Assembly (NCBI GenBank): GCA_903916135.1
Contig: CAIWVT010000331.1
Location: 1-5,507, forward strand
Length of the DNA: 5,507 nt
Direction: 5' to 3'
From: an uncultured bacterium
GTDB taxonomy: Bacteria > Bacteroidota > Bacteroidia > Bacteroidales > CAIWKO01
Shown here: positions 1 through 5,293 of the stretch, piece by piece
How positions within the stretch are numbered: position 1 is the stretch's first letter
Layout of the letters: every line of letters begins with the position of its first letter
Program-made: the position numbers and the translations under genes
Notes under the pieces: model-generated
Databases searched by the model: none
What the model was told of the DNA's origin: nothing
The model's input: only the letters and a program-made list of their open reading frames with translations

Positions 1-24
1 CTCATTGCAGTTTAAAAATTTCTG

Positions 25-32
25 CAAAACTA
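25..32 (-). promoter_or_regulatory. possible Bacteroidota -7 element reading out of the window
   Basis: Read on the minus strand, this is TAGTTTTG, a full match to the TAnnTTTG -7 element of Bacteroidota primary-sigma promoters. The expected TTTG about 19-21 bases upstream is only approximated by TTGA. If real, it would drive a gene beyond the left edge. The rest of positions 1-233 is AT-rich and shows no gene. The single short open frame at 146-346 mostly overlaps the 3' end of nnr and has no family resemblance. Such an 8-base match can arise by chance in AT-rich DNA. Confidence 0.22.
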
Positions 33-233
33 ATCAGAAAAATCTATCAACCATCAATAATACACACTGATTTACAAACAACAAAAACAACTAAATTGTT
101 AATATCTCTTGGTTTAAAAATACCCGGCTGTGTAGTTACAAAAAATTAAAGAACTGATTCGCACAGATTATTTATTTTTTTTAAAGAAAAAAAAATTGAA
201 CAGTTTTGTCGCTTTTGACTTTTAGGAGTGGGC

Positions 234-1742
234 TCAAAGATAGAGTTTTTTGAAGGCTTTGCCGAGCATTTCGATGATACGGGATGCTGTTGTGGCTTCG
301 AAGCCGAAGTTTTTTGCAGCCAAATCGCCTGCCAATCCGTGGACATATACGCCGATGAGGCAGGTTTCTAAGGGCGCATAGCCTTGCGCGAGCAAAGCGG
401 TGAGGATGCCTGTGAGGACGTCGCCGCTGCCGGCCGTAGCCATGCCCGGGTTGCCGGTGGAATTGAAATAGCAGACGCCTGTGGGTGTGCTGATGCAGGT
501 GTTGGCGCCTTTCAGGACGATATATACGCCGTGCTTTTTAGAAAAGGCTATCTGCATCTGTTGGCGTTCGGTTTCGTTGGTGCTTTTGCCCACCAAGCGT
601 TCGAATTCTTTGGGATGCGGGGTGAAGATGGAGCCTTGGGGCACGAAGGATATCCACGTTTTGTTCTCGGCGAGGATGTTGATGGCATCTGCATCGAACA
701 CTAAGGGATTTCCTGAGTTTTGAATGAGGAGTTTGAGGGCACGTTGCGTTCGTTCGTCGGTGCCTATGCCACTGCCCACGCCTATGGCTGAGTAAGAAGA
801 AATATTTATGTTGTCGGAGAAAACGCCCTGCTCGGTATCTATGGAACACATGGCTTCGGGGATGGCGGTTTGGAGGATATTGTAGCCGCATTGGGGAGTA
901 TGAACGGTTAACAAGCCAACGCCCGAGCTGATGCAGGCTTTGGCAGACAAAACGGCTGCGCCCATCTTGCCGAAGGAGCCGCAAACGAGCAAAGCATGTC
1001 CGTAGATACCTTTGTGGGAGAAGTTGTTGCGGGTTTTGAGTAGGCGGCAATCGTCTAACTCAAGGTAATAGTTGGAGGTGATAACGTCTTTGATGAAAGT
1101 TGGATGGATGCCAATGGGGATGAGCTGCCATTTGCCGACATACGATTCGTTGCTGCCATACATGAAGGCGAGTTTGGGGAATTGGAAGGTGAGGGTGTGG
1201 GTGGCGTGGATGATTTCGCCATTGTTATTGGTGTTGTCATCGCCGAAAAGACCTGAAGGAATATCAATGGCTACGGTCAAGGCGGTGCTTTTGTTGATGG
1301 TTTTGATAAGGTCTGCCGCAATGCCGTCCATCACGGGATGGGATAAACCTGAGCCGAAGATGGCGTCTATGACGATGTCGGATTCGAGGATGGTGGGGAT
1401 GTCTTCTACGGAAGTGATATCGTTAATCTGAACTTTCTTGAGTTTGGTTAAACGTTTGAGGTTGGCAGTGAAATCATCTGTTTGATTTGGACTAATGCGA
1501 AGGATGTATATCTCGACTTTGATATTTTTTCCTGCCATCAAACGGGCAATGACCAAGCCATCGCCGCCATTGTTGCCTGTTCCGCAGAATATTTTGAAGG
1601 ATTTGTTGCGCCCGATGTTTTGTTGTATCCATGCAAAACATTTGGTGGCAGCGCGTTCCATCAAATCAATGGAGGGTATAGGTTCATGAGCGATGGAGTA
1701 GGCATCCGCTTCGCGATTTTGTAGGGCAGAGAGTATCTTCAT
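234..1742 (-). CDS. nnr: bifunctional NAD(P)HX epimerase / ADP-dependent NAD(P)HX dehydratase
   Basis: This cytosolic metabolite-repair enzyme restores NADH and NADPH that have become hydrated to NAD(P)HX. The N-terminal NnrE (YjeF_N) half interconverts the R and S epimers, and the C-terminal NnrD half dehydrates the S form using ADP. The 502-residue length is normal for the fused form. Visible NnrE motifs are GTGNNGGDG (54-62), DAIFGSGL (126-133) and DIPSG (160-164). Visible NnrD motifs are the HKG...GS..M.GA nucleotide-site region (243-262), DADA (350-353), HPKEF (376-380), LKG (410-412) and GNPGMATAGSGD (430-441), which contains the likely catalytic Asp441. Both halves therefore look intact. 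The ATG at 1742 gives MKILSALQNREAD, the usual family N-terminus. It is the last gene of a three-gene operon, starting 10 bases after the CCC-motif gene. No convincing terminator hairpin follows it, only a T-rich stretch on the minus strand. Confidence 0.97.
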   Translation of the reverse strand: MKILSALQNREADAYSIAHEPIPSIDLMERAATKCFAWIQQNIGRNKSFKIFCGTGNNGGDGLVIARLMAGKNIKVEIYILRISPNQTDDFTANLKRLTKLKKVQINDITSVEDIPTILESDIVIDAIFGSGLSHPVMDGIAADLIKTINKSTALTVAIDIPSGLFGDDNTNNNGEIIHATHTLTFQFPKLAFMYGSNESYVGKWQLIPIGIHPTFIKDVITSNYYLELDDCRLLKTRNNFSHKGIYGHALLVCGSFGKMGAAVLSAKACISSGVGLLTVHTPQCGYNILQTAIPEAMCSIDTEQGVFSDNINISSYSAIGVGSGIGTDERTQRALKLLIQNSGNPLVFDADAINILAENKTWISFVPQGSIFTPHPKEFERLVGKSTNETERQQMQIAFSKKHGVYIVLKGANTCISTPTGVCYFNSTGNPGMATAGSGDVLTGILTALLAQGYAPLETCLIGVYVHGLAGDLAAKNFGFEATTASRIIEMLGKAFKKLYL

Positions 1743-1752
1743 GCAAAGTTTT

Positions 1753-2106
1753 TTAATAATAGGTTGGATAGGATGAGTGTCCGGCGTGGGATGTCAGTGC
1801 AAATAAGAGAAAGAAATAGAGTATATAGAGCACTGTAACGACGATGGAGACGATCAAGCCGATGATGCCGCATATCTTGGCGGCGTTGAGCATCTTTAAG
1901 GATGATTCTTTGTAGTCGGGTGGGTTTTCGCGATAGATTTTCATGGCTTTGTTGCGTAAGACGAGCGCGACGATGGCGGCTACCCATCCAAAATAGCACA
2001 TGACGGCAATGGATACGATGCCGAAAACCATTGCGGTGATGGCATAAGGTATCATTTTCTGTTTGAGAACAGTTCGGTGAAATTGTTGATTGTTATTTTC
2101 TTCCAT
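1753..2106 (-). CDS. small CCC-motif type (DUF4190/dispanin-like) membrane protein
   Basis: This is a 117-residue integral membrane protein of unknown function. It has a hydrophilic N-terminus (1-18), a hydrophobic segment at about 20-50 that may form a helical hairpin, a polar linker (51-73), a second long hydrophobic segment (about 74-104) and a short His/Ser/Tyr tail. The pattern CYFGWVAAIVALVL, then RNKAMKIYRENP, then AAKICGIIGLIVSIV matches from memory the Bacteroidota CCC-motif membrane proteins, which resemble CD225/DUF4190 proteins. The cysteine cluster that gives the family its name is reduced here to the single Cys37. It is the middle gene of the operon, 27 bases after the DUF2752-type gene and 10 before nnr. 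The family call rests on motif recall and no function is proposed. Confidence 0.85.
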   Translation of the reverse strand: MEENNNQQFHRTVLKQKMIPYAITAMVFGIVSIAVMCYFGWVAAIVALVLRNKAMKIYRENPPDYKESSLKMLNAAKICGIIGLIVSIVVTVLYILYFFLLFALTSHAGHSSYPTYY

Positions 2107-2133
2107 GGTTAATATTTTTAAGAGTGAAACGAA

Positions 2134-2442
2134 TTAAAGAAAGTGCAAAGTTAATCTATAAATGAAATGAATTGTAATTATGATGGTATTAATTATGAAA
2201 CTTATTTTCAACACGCTTGTTCCGTGCTTGAAACGAAATATCAAGAACAAAATTAAGTAAAAAATCATTATCATAAGCGGAATTAAGGGAGGAAATGTTT
2301 TGATGCTTTCGAGGAGGTTGCCTTTCAGGAGTTCGATAAATGCCATTTGGGTGCCGCATCCGGGACATTCAATGCCAAGCAAGCTCTTGGTTGGACAGGG
2401 CAATGAGTTATCTTCTAAGAATTTGATGATTTGATGAAGCAT
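2134..2442 (-). CDS. DUF2752-type membrane protein
   Basis: This is a 102-residue protein of unknown function. The N-terminal signature is Cys16-Pro, then GIECPGCG (residues 23-30, with Cys26 and Cys29) followed by TQMAFIELLKGN, which is the pattern typical of DUF2752 proteins. The family usually has Arg where Gln32-Met33 lies here. Two membrane segments follow, at about 52-70 and 79-97, separated by a short basic loop. The spaced cysteines could bind metal or form a redox pair, but that is inference. It is the first gene of the minus-strand operon. DUF2752 genes are, to my knowledge, often found beside small CCC-motif or TM2-type membrane protein genes in Bacteroidota, as here. The start at 2442 gives MLHQIIKFLE and has no Shine-Dalgarno sequence. 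Confidence 0.87.
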   Translation of the reverse strand: MLHQIIKFLEDNSLPCPTKSLLGIECPGCGTQMAFIELLKGNLLESIKTFPPLIPLMIMIFYLILFLIFRFKHGTSVLKISFIINTIIITIHFIYRLTLHFL

Positions 2443-2460
2443 ATCGAAAAATTATGGAAT

Positions 2461-2468
2461 CAAAATTA
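2461..2468 (-). promoter_or_regulatory. candidate promoter of the DUF2752 - CCC-motif - nnr operon
   Basis: On the minus strand this reads TAATTTTG, matching the Bacteroidota TAnnTTTG -7 element. It would start transcription near 2454, only about 12 bases before the first ATG of the operon. The -33 region is T-rich, but no exact TTTG lies at the expected spacing. The position between divergent genes supports a promoter, while the short leader and weak -33 element reduce confidence. Confidence 0.38.
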
Positions 2469-2610
2469 CATTATTTTTTCTAAACTGAAATAAAAAAGAT
2501 TCATTTTAATGATTCTAATCCAAGAACTGATATCTCGAAGGAGGAATATTAATTTTATCTTGGCAATATCAGTTGTAAATAAATTGACGTTTCTATTAGA
2601 AAGCTATAGT

Positions 2611-3492
2611 ATGAAAAAAATAAGTGTAGTGACTCTTGTGTTGGTTTTGATGTATCCATTGGCACAAGCACAGATAAAAGCGCCGAGCAAAGAAAACATC
2701 GAACGCTTTCTGAAAAGTAAGACGTATGTAGTGTTGGAGGATAATCCTTTTTCGGTGTTCAATGATTTCGTGAGTAATCAGATGAAAACGATATGGAAAA
2801 TCACGCCTTTTGAAATCATCAGTTCGGAAGAATTTGAAAAGAAGATGGGCGATGAAAAGAGTTCGTTTTTGTTTGTGTCGCAGGCCATGTTCGGTAGTAA
2901 GAAAGCTGTTGCTGCGAAAACTAAGGACGAGGAAGGCAATGAAGATGCGTTTAATTATACGATTATCAATCTGGTGATGGGCGACGCGTCGAAGAATTTG
3001 AATCGTATGCCTGATTTGTGTATCGTGCCGGTGGCTTATGCTGATGTGGACGAGGATACTTATGAATATAAATTGGCGGCATTGATAGAGTTTATGGCAT
3101 ATTATATTGATTATGCGCGTGCCAATCCCGGAAAAGACATACAACAGGTGGTGAAAGATAATGCTTCGGACTTAAAGAACTATGAGCTTTGGTTTGTGGA
3201 AAGTGATTTGGCAACGAATGTGAACACTTTGGCGAAAATCAAGCAGTTTTATCCTTATGCGGTGAAAATAGTTACGGCAGAAGAGATACAAAAAGCCATA
3301 GCCGAGCACAATCCTAAGGTGGCTTTCTTGCATAAAGTGGGTCCTGAGGGCACGGGGAGTAATGGTTCTTCATGTTGGAAGTTTATCATGGCTGCCAAGG
3401 ATGGTAAGCCTTTGTATTTTGATAATCATCAGATTGGCGCGGGGAAAGGGAATGCTTTTTTGGAAGATGACTTTAAAAATATAGCGAAATGA
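2611..3492 (+). CDS. exported protein of unknown function with internal duplication
   Basis: I do not recognise a named family. The frame is open from an ATG at 2509, but the ATG at 2611 is preferred. It gives 293 residues beginning with a clear Sec signal peptide: MKK, a hydrophobic core VVTLVLVLMYPLA, and the likely cleavage site AQA|Q after residue 20. The mature protein has few cysteines, no lipobox and no later membrane segment, so a periplasmic or secreted location is likely. Residues 38-141 and 190-276 look like two copies of one alpha/beta unit. Each copy has a strand, a helix with conserved N/F positions, an aromatic W or FYPY turn, a strand ending FEIIS or VKIVT, a [S/A]EE helix, a strand SFLFV or VAFLHKV, then further strands. 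No Shine-Dalgarno sequence precedes 2611. An AGGAGG at 2539-2544 lies far upstream and serves no plausible start. The gene stands alone, divergent from the nnr operon, and its stop abuts a 21-bp repeat array. Confidence 0.88.
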   Translation: MKKISVVTLVLVLMYPLAQAQIKAPSKENIERFLKSKTYVVLEDNPFSVFNDFVSNQMKTIWKITPFEIISSEEFEKKMGDEKSSFLFVSQAMFGSKKAVAAKTKDEEGNEDAFNYTIINLVMGDASKNLNRMPDLCIVPVAYADVDEDTYEYKLAALIEFMAYYIDYARANPGKDIQQVVKDNASDLKNYELWFVESDLATNVNTLAKIKQFYPYAVKIVTAEEIQKAIAEHNPKVAFLHKVGPEGTGSNGSSCWKFIMAAKDGKPLYFDNHQIGAGKGNAFLEDDFKNIAK

Positions 3493-3525
3493 GGGGCTGC
3501 GCGACGAAGTAAACAGGCTGCGCGG

Positions 3526-3735
3526 CGATGTGAATTGCCCTTGCGTCGATTTACATTACCCTTTCGTCGATGTGCATTGCCCTTGCGTCGATGTACATTA
3601 CCCTTGCGTCGATGTGCATTGCCCTTGCGTCGATATGCATTGCCCTTGCGGCGATGTGCATTGCCCTTTCGTCGATGTGCATTGCCCTTTCGTCGATGTG
3701 CATTGCCCTTGCGTCGATGTGCATTGCCCTTGCGC
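3526..3735. repeat. 21-bp tandem repeat array, ten copies
   Basis: Ten head-to-tail units of exactly 21 bp with core GATGTGCATTGCCCTTGCG. Units begin at 3526, 3547, 3568, 3589, 3610, 3631, 3652, 3673, 3694 and 3715. Units 3, 5 and 9 are identical, as are units 7 and 8. Recurring changes are TTGCG to TTTCG (units 2, 7, 8) and CATTGCC to CATTACC (units 2, 4). The same 21-base period continues upstream in degraded form: GGCTGCGCG recurs at 3495 and 3516. The array starts right after the stop of the exported-protein gene and is more GC-rich than its surroundings. Reading frames through it give heptapeptides, RRKGNAH on the minus strand and DVHCPCV on the plus strand. The minus-strand frame (3429-3782) overlaps the upstream gene by 64 bases and is probably not a gene. 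Confidence 0.96.
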
Positions 3736-3812
3736 AGATATAATTTAACTGAATTTTGGACTAATAATGAATTTTTTTGCATAGCTTTAATTCATTAACT
3801 TATGTTATGCGT

Positions 3813-3958
3813 AAGTCCGAAGGACTGAAATTATTATAGAAATTTATTCAGACAATTCATTATTTAATCCCGAAGGGATGATATTATCATGTCACCCATT
3901 CTGGGTTTTGGTGTTCTCTGGATTTTGTGTTCTATAATAGTGTCATCCCTTCGGGATT
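3813..3958. repeat. cluster of four REP-like mini-hairpins with GAA/TTC triloops
   Basis: Four 13-base palindromes each have a 5-bp stem and a three-base loop: AGTCC-GAA-GGACT (3814-3826), ATCCC-GAA-GGGAT (3867-3879), ACCCA-TTC-TGGGT (3894-3906) and ATCCC-TTC-GGGAT (3945-3957). The first two carry GAA on the plus strand and the last two on the minus strand. Stem sequences differ but pairing is kept, as expected for selected structure. Three copies are followed on the GAA strand by a similar AT-rich tail: GAAATTATTATAGAAA, GATATTATCATG and, in the fourth read on the minus strand, GACACTATTATAGAAC. A hairpin plus a conserved tail is the architecture of REP-type dispersed elements. I saw no RAYT/IS200-like transposase in the window. 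Confidence 0.75.
3866..3958. repeat. 16-bp perfect inverted repeat with 61-base spacer
   Basis: AATCCCGAAGGGATGA at 3866-3881 is the exact reverse complement of TCATCCCTTCGGGATT at 3943-3958. Allowing G-T pairs, the stem extends inward to 22 pairs (3866-3887 with 3937-3958), leaving a 49-base loop. That loop contains the third mini-hairpin at 3894-3906. The DNA or RNA could therefore fold either as one long stem or as separate small hairpins. The TTTT after the right arm could give weak termination of plus-strand transcription, but the T tract is short. Confidence 0.85.
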
Positions 3959-3964
3959 TTACCA

Positions 3965-3979
3965 TGATGTATAACATCA
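3965..3979. promoter_or_regulatory. dyad, candidate activator site upstream of the sigma-54 promoter
   Basis: TGATGT-ATA-ACATCA is a perfect 6-bp dyad with a 3-bp centre. Its middle lies about 118 bases before the transcription start predicted for the sigma-54 promoter, within the range at which bacterial enhancer-binding proteins usually bind. A single short dyad in AT-rich DNA is weak evidence. A second small palindrome, TTTCGAAA at 4036-4043, lies nearer the promoter. Confidence 0.3.
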
Positions 3980-4063
3980 GTTATTTAGATAAACAATGCC
4001 TGATACAATTTTCTTCTTTCGAGAAAAAATAAAGTTTTCGAAATTAACGATTCTTAACATTTG

Positions 4064-4079
4064 TGGCACGAATTTTGCT
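4064..4079 (+). promoter_or_regulatory. sigma-54 (RpoN) type -24/-12 promoter
   Basis: TGGCACG, four bases AATT, then TTGCT matches the sigma-54 consensus TGGCACG-N4-TTGCW throughout. The invariant GG (4065-4066) and GC (4077-4078) are ten bases apart, as sigma-54 requires. The predicted start is near 4090, giving a leader of about 190 bases to the ATG at 4282. Such a promoter would be silent without an ATP-driven enhancer-binding activator. It faces the 304-residue orphan gene, with no other gene between. Confidence 0.72.
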
Positions 4080-4168
4080 GTTGATAAACCTGTAATTAAA
4101 AAAGCAACTAACTGAACAGCTAGATTTTTGAAATTTCTTTTAGGTCCTGAAAAATAGTTGATAAAATG

Positions 4169-4200
4169 TTTGGTGGGTTCGAAAACAATTCCGTACTTTG
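4169..4200 (+). promoter_or_regulatory. Bacteroidota primary-sigma type promoter for the 304-residue gene
   Basis: TTTG at 4169-4172 and TACTTTG at 4194-4200 are separated by 21 bases. This resembles the TTTG / TAnnTTTG promoter of the phylum, with one base missing from the -7 spacer. Transcription would start near 4207, leaving a leader of about 75 very AT-rich bases. It lies downstream of the sigma-54 promoter, so the gene may have two modes of expression. Confidence 0.5.
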
Positions 4201-4281
4201 TGCTGCTTTTTGAAAATATAATAGTATAAAAAAATAAAATATAGTGGTCTGATTTATTAATTTATTAAAAAACAAATTGTT

Positions 4282-5196
4282 ATGAAAAAGATTTATTCGT
4301 GGAAATTGATTAACTATTTTAGAGTGTTGAATTTTGTTGGCTTATGGCAATCAAAATTTGATGCAATTACAGAGGAAGCAGCCGAAATAGCCAAATTGGA
4401 AGATGCCGTAGATGAAATACAAACTGCCGAGGACATACAGGAAACCTCCACCACCGGAATTACTGATGAGGCAAAAGTGTTGAAAAAAAATATGGGTGAC
4501 ACCATAATTATTTACGCCAAAAAAGGATTGCCCTTGGCACGTAATGCCGGCAAGACTGAATTGGTAGAGATTTTGGAGCATGGTGCTTCTTATATTTATA
4601 GTGCTTCGATAACTACTGCCTTGAGCCGCGCCCGCCTCATGAGGAAAACATTGACGGATTATCACGCTATTTTTACTAACATCAAACCTGCAGATGTTGC
4701 TGACATGGATGCTGCTATTGCTGCTTTTGATGCGGTGAAAGTGGATACACAGGATGCTATTGACGACAAGAAGGAAGATGGCACCGCAGCTATTTATAAA
4801 GGCTATGTGAAAGGCAATGCCGCTATGAAAAATATTTATGACTTTTTTTATGGTGAATATCAAAAGAATGACCCCGTATTGGTTAAGAAATTAGCCGATT
4901 GTATGGCAATAGATCAAACCGGCGTGCACCATACGGGTGTTACTGCGCTGATTACTGACCCAAATCCACCTGTGGGCGCTATTACAAATTTGTTGGAGCT
5001 TGTTGCGATGAAAGTTTTGGAGCTTGGAAAACACTCGCTTAGCGATATTAACGGAGTGGCTTCATTGATAAAAATTAAACCGGGGACGTATCATGTGGAG
5101 TTTTCGAAAGTTGGTTATGTTACCAAAGTTATGATCGTGAAGATTAAGAGGGGGCAGATTGTTACGTTGGAGGTTACGCTGGCGAGAGTTGTTTGA
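4282..5196 (+). CDS. hypothetical protein, helical body plus carboxypeptidase-regulatory-like C-terminal domain
   Basis: I do not recognise the full-length family. The 304 residues divide in two. Residues about 24-207 are predicted helical and Ala/Asp/Glu/Lys-rich, and include ARNAGKTELVEILEHG (86-101) and a DMDAAIAAFDAV segment (141-152). Residues about 216-304 look like a small beta-sandwich of the CarboxypepD_reg/PEGA kind: SLSDINGVASL (252-262), IKPGTYHVEFSKVGYV (265-280) and RGQIVTLEVTL (290-300). In that group a sugar- or polymer-facing accessory role is common, but none can be assigned here. The N-terminus (MKKIYSWKLINYFRVLNFVGLW) is mildly hydrophobic but broken by Arg14 and lacks a cleavage site, so export is uncertain. 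The start at 4282 follows an A-rich stretch typical of the phylum. Upstream lie a sigma-54 and a primary-sigma promoter, and downstream a probable small RNA gene. It appears monocistronic. Confidence 0.85.
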   Translation: MKKIYSWKLINYFRVLNFVGLWQSKFDAITEEAAEIAKLEDAVDEIQTAEDIQETSTTGITDEAKVLKKNMGDTIIIYAKKGLPLARNAGKTELVEILEHGASYIYSASITTALSRARLMRKTLTDYHAIFTNIKPADVADMDAAIAAFDAVKVDTQDAIDDKKEDGTAAIYKGYVKGNAAMKNIYDFFYGEYQKNDPVLVKKLADCMAIDQTGVHHTGVTALITDPNPPVGAITNLLELVAMKVLELGKHSLSDINGVASLIKIKPGTYHVEFSKVGYVTKVMIVKIKRGQIVTLEVTLARVV

Positions 5197-5215
5197 TTTT
5201 AGATTTTAGATTTAA
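5195..5215 (+). repeat. heptanucleotide tandem repeat at the stop codon
   Basis: GATTTTA, GATTTTA, GATTTAA occur in tandem, the first copy overlapping the last two bases of the TGA stop of the 304-residue gene. With only three copies and one changed base, it may be a slippage product. It has no evident coding effect because it lies after the stop. Confidence 0.6.
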
Positions 5216-5254
5216 GAATTTTGAGTTTTTGAATGAGAAGATAAAAATAAAAAA

Positions 5255-5287
5255 TTTGTTGTAGTTAAAATAATAATTGTACATTTG
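5255..5287 (+). promoter_or_regulatory. consensus Bacteroidota promoter for the terminal small RNA
   Basis: TTTG at 5255-5258, 21 bases, then TACATTTG at 5280-5287 matches both elements of the Bacteroidota primary-sigma promoter fully. The predicted start is near 5294. The -7 element lies inside a palindrome, GTAC-ATTT-GTAC (5279-5290), which could be chance or a repressor site. The only thing downstream in the window is the structured RNA and its terminator. Confidence 0.66.
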
Positions 5288-5293
5288 TACTCG

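Larger units (their letters stand above)
3493..4281. other. long intergenic region of repeats and promoters
   Basis: No convincing gene lies in these 789 bases. In order they hold degenerate and then near-perfect 21-bp tandem repeats (to 3735), a short AT-rich stretch, a cluster of GAA-triloop hairpins (3813-3958), a dyad at 3965-3979, a sigma-54 promoter at 4064-4079, a Bacteroidota primary-sigma promoter at 4169-4200 and an AT-rich leader. Long open frames across the 21-bp array on both strands arise because 21 is a multiple of three and the unit has no stop in those frames. Confidence 0.7.

Noticed and set aside
180..233. Intrinsic terminator after nnr on the minus strand
   Set aside because: There is a T-rich stretch, but the only hairpin before it has a 3-bp stem (GTC/GAC), too weak to call.
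384..1724. Several plus-strand and alternative-frame open frames of 64-170 codons across nnr
   Set aside because: They are shadows of the nnr coding frame, which shows full-length conserved motifs.
2509..2610. N-terminal extension of the exported protein from the ATG at 2509, with an AGGAGG at 2539-2544
   Set aside because: The extension would bury a clear Sec signal peptide that begins at 2611. The purine motif lies within the extension and is not properly spaced from any standard start codon in it.
3526..3735. CRISPR array
   Set aside because: Units are contiguous 21-bp copies without unique spacers, and no cas genes are present.
3530..3798. Two plus-strand open frames through the 21-bp array (DVHCPCV and RCALPLR heptads), the first resembling a Cys/His metal-binding repeat
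   Set aside because: They follow from a stop-free unit whose length is a multiple of three. Base changes repeatedly destroy the Cys residues, and no promoter or family support exists.
4314..4863. Minus-strand open frames of 63 and 170 codons inside the 304-residue gene
   Set aside because: They lie wholly antisense to a coherent coding frame with recognisable domain structure and have no support of their own.
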